This document shows, in pieces, positions 24,894-35,220 of a stretch of 64,000 nucleotides of DNA; position 1 is the stretch's first letter; each line of letters starts with the position of its first letter. Made by a program: the position numbers and the translations under genes. Source of the stretch: Epiperipatus broadwayi (Eukaryota > Onychophora > Udeonychophora > Euonychophora > Peripatidae); assembly GCA_028023455.1 (NCBI GenBank), contig JAQFVV010006203.1, positions 13,120,348-13,184,347 on the forward strand, given 5' to 3'. The notes under the pieces are model-generated. The model was not told where the DNA came from and searched no databases. It saw only the letters and a list, made by a program, of their open reading frames with translations.

Positions 24894-25614
24894 CTAATAA
24901 AATATCGAAAATATTAACAATTAATAAGTACCATATATTGTATATATATGACCATTTTAACATACTTTTAAAATTAATAATTATTTGCATTTATTATTTA
25001 CGATATAATGGATAAGGATGAGGTATGGAATCTTTAATATTGGAAGTTTTAGAAACCAAGGATACCACATTAATAATATGCCTTTATTTCAAAATTAATC
25101 ACATTAAAAATAAATTTGACAATTTATTTCCTGGTTGACTAAAAGGTGAGATACATACAAATCATTTCACAAACAATCTTTCTCATTACATATTTCCTTA
25201 TCCATGAATTCAGAATCCATAGTTTCACTGACAGTTTTAATAAATATTAATTGGAAAGTTAAAAAATTAGAAATTCATAAATTTTATTCACTCGCTTGTA
25301 TAAATGCCATATGAATCATCTCTATCTGCCATTTTTTCATATTGTAAACTATGCATGCATTCAGTCAGACGTGGTTCTTCTCTTTCACTATACTCATTAC
25401 TTTTCTATTAAATGTTTTAATATTTTAATGTGTATGAGAGATTGCTATTATTCACAGTTTCAGATAATCATAAACTTATTCAGAAATTCATTTTTCATCT
25501 TCTCCCTTGCAGCCCTTAATTTTGTTGATCAGAATATTTAAACAAAATGGCTCTTCACATTAAAAAGGTTGATGTCCTCTGGACTAAGATATTGTCAAAA
25601 TTCATCAGAGCACC

Positions 25615-26096
25615 TCAGTTCAAAAGCATCAATAGACTATGATTCTTATCAGAGTCTAACTTCATATCCATGCAATTATAAAATAAATCATGGTTAAACA
25701 ATTCTAATCTTTGTTTCAAAGAAAATATGTCTCTAATGTAAAAATCTATTCCAGGCTTTTCATTGTAAATCTGTCTATAATGTTTGCCTATAATAAATTG
25801 TTTCATTGTCTGATCATCACTTGTTAATAAATAATCTGATGTAAAGAGGCAAAATTTGCAATTAGCAACTATTTCTATCACCATAATCTTAGTTTTCATC
25901 ATATTTAACCATAATATTGTCACTCCAATTGCAACTTTTATTCTATTATCATTTGTAAATCTAAACTGTGCTTCTAATAAAAATGCATCTAATCCAATAC
26001 AAATATGTTTCTGTTCTACAGATCCCATGACATTTTTACTGCTACTGAAATTAAATTTTTTATTCAAAATCGTTTTCCAAATCCCCGTTTTACTGC
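25615..26096 (-). CDS. Unrecognised open segment, possible terminal exon of nested gene
   Basis: A minus-strand open frame of about 160 codons, unusually long for such A+T-rich DNA, ending at a stop at 25615-25617. A splice-acceptor-like TTGTTTTAG precedes it, and the frame then reads SKTGIWKTILNKKFNF. The peptide has balanced composition with hydrophobic stretches (GVTILWLNMM), conserved-looking cysteines (NCKFCLF) and a final segment around EKPGIDFYIRDIFSLKQRLE. I do not recognise the family. The phase fits a donor after the membrane-helix segment at 31038-31098, giving ...IYIAG joined to SKTG. Alternatives are a retrocopy of an unrelated gene or a chance open frame. Function is not assigned. 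Confidence 0.4.
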
Positions 26097-28549
26097 CTAA
26101 AACAACTTTCTAGAGTCATAAAAGCATACCATTAAAATCATATATTTAAAAAACAATAGGTGTTAAGATTAGAATTGTCATAATGCTTGACAAATGTAGA
26201 GAAATATTAATCATTTATTTCATTCTTTTCCACAAAAACTTTAGCAATACAACTAGAACATCCATTCTTAATTAGTATATATTTCAGTAATATCTTTCTC
26301 AGAAAAAAATATATCATTGATATCATTAAAAACATTTAAATATATTTAAACTATTTTTCATTTAGCTTTTTTTTAAATTCTATTTACATTGTACTACTAA
26401 CTTTTCATAACTATTATTCTTATTGTTAATATCCTTAACTTCGATCTTAAAACCTTGTTATTTTTTCTCTCAAAACTTACTTTACTACTCATTCCAACAA
26501 ATCTCTATCCTTTTGTACTTCCCCCTTCTATTAACCCTGCCATAGTTTACTTTATTAATGCCTATTAATTAATGACTAAACTTAATATTCATACTCTATT
26601 TTTTTTAGCATGTAAATATATTTTCTCTCCGTCTATTATGTTATCCAATGTTTTTCATTCTTTCAGCCATCTCATAACTTACCATCAATATCATTAAAAG
26701 TTTTAGTGGATATTTCTCAATTTTCATTAGAATTTCTTTTATTATTTAGCCTTCTATCTGTTTATTTTCATCATACATACATATGTACTTATACATATTC
26801 CTTAATATGCTTTAATTTATTAGTGTTCAATTTTATTATTTGGCCCAAAATTTGTTTTATTTTCAGATTTCAATTTTATATCTAATGAATCTTTGTATTG
26901 TGATCTGAATCTTATCAAGATGTGTGCTAGCATTCGTAATACTGCTGAATTAATATACATTTCAAGTGAAATTTGTTTCTATTGTGTGAAGTTTTTCAAA
27001 TGTACATCTTTCTTTTATAATTATATTAACATATTATCTTGCTATTGCACCTACAAAAAAATGTATCAATTCATATATAAAATTTTCATGGCCAAAATTA
27101 ATGCCAATTCCATCTTATAGAGAACTTATTTCAAAAATAAATGTGTCAACATAACGCAGAACTAAAGAAACTATAGACCATATACAAGTGAAAGAAAAAT
27201 ATATATCACTGATATTATTAAAAATATTTTAAAAAATGAAATGCTGCTAGAAAAGATGTTATCAGATGGACAAATAAACTCCAGAATATTGTAAGAATCT
27301 GCATGTGAGAAAGACGGATAAAATAAGAAATCTGCTTAAATGAGGAGATATTACAAACTGAAAAATAGTTAAATATCAAAGAAACTTGCTCTACAGTAAA
27401 TTGATTATGGATAAAATGAAGATATCAAATAGACATTTTTCCCTTAATAATTTATTTTTTAAATAGAAAAGTATAAATGTTTAGTTAATATTAAAACAAC
27501 AAAAATCCTTGTTTTTATATTGTGCTTTAATTCATGTTGATGTGTGTGTATTTAATTTTTTTTTTATTAATAAGATTTAATTTATAATGTTTAGAAAAAT
27601 TAAAAATTACCCAAATATTAATATTTTACACCATTTATTGTATAAGCTTCTTATTTATTCATTTTTAAATTACTTTGAATAAAATTATTCCTTCTTTAAA
27701 TGTAAGGTCCTGGTGATATAGTATCTGCCTGCCTTTATTACATCTGATGCTAGAGTCCAAACGAGATGAAACTTAAAAGATGTTTTCATGTTCATATAGG
27801 ATTAAGACTTTTCTTTGAGTAGCTGACCATCAGCAATTCAACAAATATTCAGTTAATGGTCAGTAAATTTGTATTATTAGTAAGAGGGGATGGCTCAAAT
27901 TAATCTGGAATGATCATATATATGTTGATACAATGACTGTAAATATAAAAAATGTGATTGTGATATAGCATTCACTGAGAGGAAAACTTATTCCAACAGC
28001 TTGACTTCTAGTTTACTTTTTAGTCTTCTTTAAATGAATATATAAATATTATGCAGTCAATCACTAAAACTTTATATTTCTATGTTTTTATTTTAATTCT
28101 GAAAGATAGTTACCAAAAATAATAATAATAATAATATTAATATGCCAAAAAGTGTAAAGTCAATGAATTATTAATATTGGGAAAGATGAAAATAATCATC
28201 CCATTTTATATATAATTAAAACAATAGAAAATAATGATAAGAAAAGACAGATGTATCCAAAGTGGCAGATTATGCATGTGTTAATAAATTTAAATTCAAT
28301 TGGAAAACATAGTAATATTGGATGAAGAAAAAGCAAAAAAAAAAAAATGTAAGAACTTCTCTTATTCCATAACTAATCCCATAATACAACATAATGTAAA
28401 AATCCATAACGTTGGAAACCATTTGTTAATTGTACCCTCAAAAAAAATTATAAAGAAATCAAAAGGATTCTTATAGATAAGCATATAAAATTTCTACTCA
28501 TTGTTGCTTCTGGAAGAATAGCTTTAAATTCAGTATTCATAAATCTAAA

Positions 28550-28615
28550 AGTTACTAGTTCCAATCCTATGCTGAATTACTACTGGTCAGGCCAGTGATA
28601 TCTGAAATAGAGGGG
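28550..28615 (+). repeat. Possible tRNA-like SINE fragment
   Basis: The phrase 'agttactagttccaatccta' resembles a degenerate tRNA B-box region. Too short and diverged to assign to a family. Confidence 0.2.
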
Positions 28616-29352
28616 GGGAAATAATTAACAAAATTATATGTTCTATTCTAAGCTATGCAATTTTACTATTAGAGCTCAACTTTCTTGGAAAGATATAAAT
28701 AAAATTTCCATTTTTCTGAAACATTTAACAATTAAAGTAGATAATAGAAAAAATCAAACATGTAATTATAAATAAAATGACATCATTATAAAATTTGAAA
28801 TGTGAAAAAAAAAATGCATCTATTCAAAAGCATGGTCTTTCTGAACATGTTTATAATATTCTCCAATAATGAAACAAAATATATACATGCATGTGTGTAA
28901 AGCTAGTTAATATAGGTAGTGTTGTGTTACTCTAGAAATAATGATATGTAAACTGTAAGTAACCGACACCTTCTAATTTGCATAGCAATAATTGTCTAAC
29001 AATGCTTGCAGAATTTCTAATAAGGAGAAAGGGAGACTAGTGATACTCATAGAGCAGAATAAATGCAGTTTGAAGTGTGCAATGCAGAAACTGCAGTTGC
29101 AGACCAGATAGTGCAGAAAAAAAAAAGATGCAGTCAAATTTGATTAGATTGACTTAGACATGTGAGTGAGCAGTAAGGTACTTACTAAAATCACTAGTGA
29201 AAACTAATGTAAAAATTTATGGAAACTGAAATGATAAACTTTAAATAAATTGAATAGATATTAAATGACCTTTTAATAAAGTGTTGTAATACAGTCCAAT
29301 TCTATACAGAACTGTTCATGTAAAATTTAGACTGAATATATTATAAAATTCA

Positions 29353-29935
29353 TCCAGCAAGCCACTAGTTGTTATTAATATTCTAGGTTGAGACTATGAA
29401 GGTTTTTTTTTTTTTATAAAAATTATTTTAAAATTTTTTTTAATTTTTATTTTATTTTTTATTAAAAAAAAAAAAAAACCGAATTTTTGGAGGGAGAAAT
29501 ATTTTTTAATAAAAAAAAAAAAAAAAATAATTATAAAAAATAAAATTAAACATACTAACTCACTTCTAATTCGTACATATATATATATATTATGAGTAAT
29601 AAATTCGTTGATAAGTTATTACGACTTTTGTGTGTTGTTCTTCCTAAAAATAATTTATGAGTGTATGGTTGCTAGATTAAAGTCTGGCCTCTTACATATC
29701 ATTATGTTACTGAAGGTATTTTTCTCCTCAGAAACACTGATATAGCATTTGTTGATTCAGTTATATTTTTATTTAAGTAATAATAATACAATGGTACTTT
29801 TACACTCAGTTATTAAATCAAATATATTATATATATTAAATATATATAAGCAGTCCACACTTAAACCATACCAATATCAATAACAATCTCAATCTGTTGT
29901 CAAGGCATGCCAATAAAAATCTCTTAGTGATGTCT
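29353..29935. repeat. Low-complexity A/T blocks and dispersed 'cagtccacactt' repeat
   Basis: At 29400-29530, long T runs followed by A runs can fold back on each other. At 29853-29935 is a copy of a dispersed family ('ccatatcaataacaatc', then 'ctgttgtcaaggca') also seen near 14620 and 38068. Function unknown. Confidence 0.5.
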
Positions 29936-31037
29936 TTATTAAATTAACTAACTCACACTATGGCATCATCCAATTAGCAGTTGATATGATACATTTCAGA
30001 ATGATTTGTGAAATCTTATTAATAGTATAGACAATGATATTTCCAAGTTTCAATACTGTTATTATGGTCTGATTCAAATTGAATTTAAAATAATATTAAT
30101 AAAGTAGAATCTCAAAATATTCATTATAATACTCTTGTAATTTTCCAGTTCATCTCAAACATATAATAATCTAATTAAACTGCAACACGTTAATATGTAA
30201 TAATTTTAAGAGCAAATGATAATCTTCTATAGTTATCTTTATTAATTGGATTATTAAATTGTAATAATAGTTTGGCTATTGTAGTCTTGCATTACAAGCT
30301 TCCCCAATCAATCAAACTTAACTAACATGGGGGGGGGGTTAAATTCAATATTCTAGAATAAAATGAAAGAAAATGAATGTAGAAATAAAATAAAATAAAC
30401 AATTGATGTCTTATACTGATTTGAATACATAATTCAAATTATACTTCTGTGATTATATAACAATTATACATTCACAAAAAAGATATTTGTAAAAATTTTG
30501 CACATGTCAAAAGTGTTAAGAGTAATACGTTATAAGTTGTAAAAATATATTTTATAATATTACTTAAACTTAAAATCTATCAAAAAAAACTAAAGATAAT
30601 TATCAAGTTTAATTAAGATTACATTCAATCAATCAACATGTAAACAAAAAAATTGATAAATCATTAAAAAAAAAAAATGAAAAATAAGAAATAAAATAAG
30701 CTCAGCTTTTTAGGTAGGTTGGCCTTGGGGAAAAAGCTATAAAATAAGAAAGGAGAAGAGAAAAACAATAATGCCTATGGAGAATCAAAATGCACATCAA
30801 TAGCATCGTATAACTTGATAAGATTTTCATTCTAGAGATGCAAGTAATATAAATCACCTTAAAAGACTGCTATTAGAGTACTTTTCATTATGTCAAAATT
30901 TTGTGAAGTAACAAGAATAAACATAATTTTCTAAACCCACCTGATGTATGCAATTTAGTTCTTGAATAAAACATCTATAAAGAATCCAGAATGAAAAGCA
31001 TATAAAATATAGCTTATTTGGCCATAGAAAACCTCAC

Positions 31038-31098
31038 CTGCAATGTATATAACCCACATATTTAAGCAGCAGACTACTAAAGCCAAGAAGAATCCAAT
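31038..31098 (-). CDS. Unrecognised membrane-helix segment, possible exon of nested gene
   Basis: A 61-nt minus-strand segment flanked by an acceptor (TTTAATTTAG) and a donor (GTGAGG). It reads IGFFLALVVCCLNMWVIYIA plus one base, a typical membrane-spanning helix, and its G+C is higher than its surroundings. If the donor is not used, the frame stays open for 27 more codons (GEVFYGQISYILYAF and on) to a stop at 30955-30957. Phase 1 at the donor matches the acceptor of the segment at 25615-26096. No further upstream exon was identified, so start and family are unknown. Confidence 0.38.
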
Positions 31099-31852
31099 CT
31101 AAATTAAAATAGAGAATAACTTAATTTTTGTTGACATTTCAGACATAGGTTAATGAATTTTTGTACATAAACTTAATGAACTATTTAAACAACTTGCAGT
31201 AAGATTTTTTAAATTTATATACATATAGATAAGAGGCCTCCATAGTTTATGAATTTCATATATATATATTCTTACAAATATTTTGGATATAAACATTGTT
31301 TAAATTTGTTACTGACAGCACTAATTGCTTAGCTTAAAGAGATATATATTTTCTTCAAATGTGCATGTATATTTAATTTTAATATTTGTATTTAATCATA
31401 ATATTTTTATTTTATTATTATCTTTATTAGTTTATTACTTTATAAAATAATAATGTCTATAGATAATTTCCTACATTAATTGAGATTATCTAAAATAAGT
31501 AATGCTATTTAAATTACTTATTTGTGCATTCTTCTCTCAATAGTTATACCTCTAATGAGTACATAACCATCCTCAAACAATCCTGATTGTTCATGCACTG
31601 AGTTAAGCATAGTGATGTTGTTACCTTGAGAACTGTGATGATGATGCCAGAAAATCATACATTCATAGATGATATTTCTTAGAAACAAATGGCACTCCTA
31701 ATAAGGATTAAATGTTAAGCCAAACCTATATCTTCTCAGATAGGATTTGTTATATGACGATCAGGAAATACAACCAGGGTATCTTACATAAGCAGATGTA
31801 TAGGAGACAGTAGATTTGATCATCATTTTCAATATCAATTTTAATTAAATTT

Positions 31853-31882
31853 AATTAATTGAAATTGTAATTTCAATTAATT
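31853..31882. repeat. Perfect A+T palindrome
   Basis: AATTAATTGAAATT, a 2-nt gap, then AATTTCAATTAATT: a 14-bp stem with no mismatch. Function unknown. Confidence 0.8.
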
Positions 31883-32052
31883 TTTGGTAAATTGCATATT
31901 GTCTTAAGTAAAACAATTATATGTCAGAAGTGTTATTTGTGCATTAATATATATGCATATGCATATAAGTCACAAATATCAACACTATCAAAATTGTCAG
32001 TTCCTGTCATAACACATATTAAACTATAAATGCCAAAAGTTAATTTTTTATC

Positions 32053-32184
32053 ATATGTACATCACAACACTACAGCTAATGTTGAAGTAAACCAGTAGAA
32101 TATTAGCAATATGTTGTCAAAGCAATAGATTGCCTCTATTGGTTTACTTAAAATATTGTCTCCAGTGATGTGATTTATGCATAT
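32053..32184. repeat. Inverted-repeat element (AAGTAAACCARTAGA family), copy 1
   Basis: 'AAGTAAACCAGTAGA' near 32085 is reverse-complemented by 'CTATTGGTTTACTT' near 32135, and the outer flanks ('atatgtacatcacaac' against 'gatgtgatttatgcatat') also pair. A related element lies at 50360-50540. Probably a small MITE-like element. Confidence 0.65.
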
Positions 32185-32449
32185 ACAAGTAATAACCTTT
32201 AAATAACTATTTGTATATTAAAGGCTTCTTCAATAACCTCAAAAAAAAAAGGGGGAGGGGGGGTGCACAGATGCAGAATTTGCTAGTCTTGTCAAATGCC
32301 TAATGTTGAAGATGTGAATATTTTCCCATAACTGTTTTTACTCTCTAATTTAGAATACCCATTTATTGATTAATGTTTTATGGCTAGATAGGTTGACCAT
32401 AAAAAGGCCAATTGAAAAAAAAAAAATCACAAACTTGTTAAAAATTCTT

Positions 32450-32490
32450 AGTTTACTCAGCCTAGATTCGAATCCAGGTTAAATGCACAT
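32450..32490 (+). repeat. tRNA B-box-like fragment (possible SINE relic)
   Basis: 'agattcgaatccaggtt' contains the pol III B-box core (GATTCGAATCC) after a 'cagcctagattc' run. No convincing A box lies upstream, so this is at most a SINE relic. Confidence 0.25.
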
Positions 32491-32777
32491 TTTTTAGATC
32501 ATCAATGTAAAAATGTAATGGATTGGAGAAAAAATTTAAATTAATACTATTATTTTTTAAAATATTGAAAATTCCAGCACAGATTTCTTAGCATTTAAAA
32601 ATATAATAGTAAAAATAATTGTTTAGAACAAAATTTGATATTTACTTACTTTCTTTAATTTCCATTATGGCATGCATTAAATTAAAAAAAAAAAAAACAC
32701 GAGACAGATTATATAAAAAAATAAAAATTTAATACAAATCAAATATTTAAAATATAAAACTTTACTTTAGCTTACAT

Positions 32778-33316
32778 CAGGGATGGCCAATCTACAGTGC
32801 ATGAGTCATATTTTGTGCATTGTTGAAATGATTATAGAAAAAAAAATGTTATATCTTATAAACTAATACTACAATAAAAAATAGTCTTTATTAATAATCA
32901 AAATGAAATTATATTAAAAATCCAAAAAAAAATTTATTCTTTATTTAATCTGTAAACAGACAGTTCACATTTGTCTAATTCTGAGATCTAACCCAAAATG
33001 AATCCATAATGCTTTAATTTTCATTTTCATTCTTTATGAAAATTATTTTTACCAATGAAATTGATGAAAAACAAAATGAGGTTACATCGATTGATTCAAA
33101 CTTGAAAAAAGTTCTGCTTGACTCCAACATTAAAAGACTAAAATAAGCAAAATTTTAACTTAAATTTTATTATTTTTTTCATAATATAAATATTATTTAT
33201 CTATAGCATACTGTATTTTATACTAAAATTGAATAGTAGTGCAGAAGATAGATGATGAATGTGAAATCATGGGTGAAAAAACTAATGCATGGATCATAAA
33301 ACGTTGGCCATCCCTG
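32778..33316. mobile_element. hAT-type MITE, 539 bp
   Basis: Terminal inverted repeats CAGGGATGGCCAA and TTGGCCATCCCTG are exact. The interior is A+T-rich with no transposase. The flanking 8 bp (GCTTACAT and GTTTCTTT) match poorly, so the target duplication is eroded or the copy is old. It sits in the last TPC1 intron, close to the exon at 33440. Confidence 0.85.
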
Positions 33317-33439
33317 GTTTCTTTAACAGATTTAATGTGATGCAGCCAAAAGTATATCATGCAAATTATTTCATTAAACTGATCAACAAATGCTAACACC
33401 ACAGTTTATCACTAGGGACCTATTACATGACAACCATAC

Positions 33440-33517
33440 CTCAACTTCTTTTTTATACATATTCAAACAAAAATCTTCTTTACTGCTCATCCGAACACCT
33501 CGATATGTCACTGTGTC
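33440..33517 (-). CDS. TPCN1: Two-pore channel 1, penultimate exon
   Basis: A 78-nt minus-strand exon, phase 0 at both ends, with acceptor TTTTGTTTTAG and donor GTATGG. It encodes 26 residues, beginning DTVTYRGVRMSSKEDF and ending CLNMYKKEVE. This matches the conserved TPC1 tail motif known in vertebrates as ...[22 protein letters not shown], and joins in frame to YWLQKEKQ of the last exon. The motif is characteristic of TPC1 rather than TPC2, which supports the paralogue call. It lies next to a hAT MITE that ends 124 bp away on the higher-coordinate side of the last intron. Confidence 0.87.
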
Positions 33518-34123
33518 CTAAAACAAAAAAAAAAATCAAGTTTTTATCTACATCAAGTAAAATAAAGTTTAATTTCATAATCTTAATATTCATTATTACA
33601 CACACACAAATGTATATCATTTGCAAAGTCCCAATGTATTTTATCCAGACTCTTAAATCTATATTCTTTCTTCACATGATTACAGAAATCTTCCTTATTT
33701 TATTCATTTATCTCACATACAATCTCCTTTTAATTCTCTTACATTTTGGAATGTAGTCAATTCTCCATTCACTGCTATCATAATGCATATGTCTATATAT
33801 ATATATATTTCCATTCTTGCTATTAAAAGGTGTGAAGGTTGCCTTGACAGCAGTTAGAAATATTGGTTGCTATATTTACTGTGAATGTTTAGGTGGTTAC
33901 TGGTTGGAAACTAATTATATATATATCAATTCTAATATTCTCATAGATAAATGATGAATTCAAAGTATTATTTTCGGAAGCTTCCATGTAATAAAAATAT
34001 AATAGCTAAATAGCTAACATTTCAGTACATTAACAGATACTTTCCTCAGAGCTTCTTCTTTCTCAAATCATAAAAATGTGTGTGGTGAGATTTAAAATGG
34101 TTATATATAAATATATTTATATT

Positions 34124-34350
34124 CAATGAACACAAACCAATGCTAGAATATTTCAAAAGTGCTACTGATACTTAGAGATACAAAAGTAACTCCTATTTAT
34201 TAAACTGCAAGTTGATAAATATATTGATTTCAAGACTATTCTATGCATGCAACTTAACTAAGAGTTATTTGTGCTGCTTGATTCAAACATTGTGTTTCTA
34301 AATACAGGTAATGCTATCAAAATATTCTAGCATTGGTTTGTATTCATTTA
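34124..34350. repeat. Fold-back repeat, ~220 bp
   Basis: 'AAACCAATGCTAGAATATTT' near 34135 is reverse-complemented by 'AAATATTCTAGCATTGGTTT' near 34320; pairing continues outward ('CAATGAACAC' against 'GTATTCATT') and, more weakly, inward. No coding content. Confidence 0.75.
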
Positions 34351-34420
34351 CTATATTTGAGTTTCCACTAATTGTATGCAATAATTGATTTATATACATA
34401 TATTATTAATACTGCAATAA

Positions 34421-34510
34421 ACACAGGTAAAACTCTCCATACAGTATTGCCATTCAGTGCCAACCTTCAATGGATGCCAGAAGGCTTGTAAATAAAATCC
34501 CTCTCTATAG
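34421..34510 (+). mobile_element. Partial copy of palindromic element subfamily 1 (copy c)
   Basis: 'acacaggtaaaactctccat' to 'tggatgccagaaggcttgta' matches the left end of the elements at 19497 and 39083, but the copy ends before the hammerhead-like region. Confidence 0.7.
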
Positions 34511-34801
34511 AAATTTTTACAGTATTTCAAGTGGCAATGTTTAATGAAAAAGTTAACCAATTTCTTGCTAGACATGTATCCACCAAGAGATTAATTGATT
34601 TTTTTACCAAACACTGCTGTTTGAAGTATTGTAAAAACATATCTAGCAAGGGATTGGTTGATTTCCTTCATCATTCCCATTTGAAATATTATATAAATGT
34701 GATTTTTTCATCAAATGTTGTCACTTCAAATACTATAAAAATTATTTCTAGAAAGAGATTGGTTGATTTTTTCCCAGCAAACATTACCATTTGAAATCCG
34801 T
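34511..34801. repeat. Short tandem units (~60 bp), first unit inverted
   Basis: Unit consensus by eye: 'tctagcaagagattggttga', then 'ttttttcatcaaac', then 'attgccatttgaaatact'. Forward copies start near 34582, 34642, 34701 (partial) and 34747; the copy at 34511-34571 is in reverse orientation. An open frame running through the forward units follows from the repeat structure and is not credible as a gene. Confidence 0.7.
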
Positions 34802-35220
34802 AAAAAATTTTAGAGGGCATACATAAATGTAACTTTAATATTATTATATAATCGTGTAGCATCTAATTAATTATATGTGTATATAAGTAATAAATGAAAA
34901 ACAAATTTCAGCACTGTATATTCATCATAAAGACTATTTAAACTAAAACTCTAAGATTATCAACCATGTTAAAATAGTGGCCAAAGTGTCTTATATAGAC
35001 TTATGCAATATATTTTATTTTCAAAATATAAATTTGTTACGATGCAATCCCACTTTTCTAATTGTGTTCAAATTCATTACATAATATTTCATTAAACATT
35101 TTTTTCCCATAAGGCAAATTTGCTTATTTTATGTTGAATAGTAATTAACACTATCAAATTTTTAATCTGCATTAGAGAGCACTGATAATTTTGTAATAAA
35201 AACTTTAGTAAAGGAGAGTT

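Larger units (their letters stand above)
24894..33439 (-). other. TPC1 last intron (8.5 kb)
   Basis: Bounded by donor GTATGG next to 33440 and acceptor TTATTAG next to 24893. It contains two further minus-strand open segments (25615-26096 and 31038-31098), a hAT-type MITE (32778-33316), an inverted repeat (32053-32184), a 14-bp-stem palindrome (31853-31882), a poly(T)/poly(A) hairpin stretch at 29400-29530 and otherwise A+T-rich sequence without recognised genes. Confidence 0.75.

Noticed and set aside
34390-34794. Overlapping plus- and minus-strand open frames with repeated peptide
   Set aside because: Produced by the partial palindromic element and the 60-bp tandem units.
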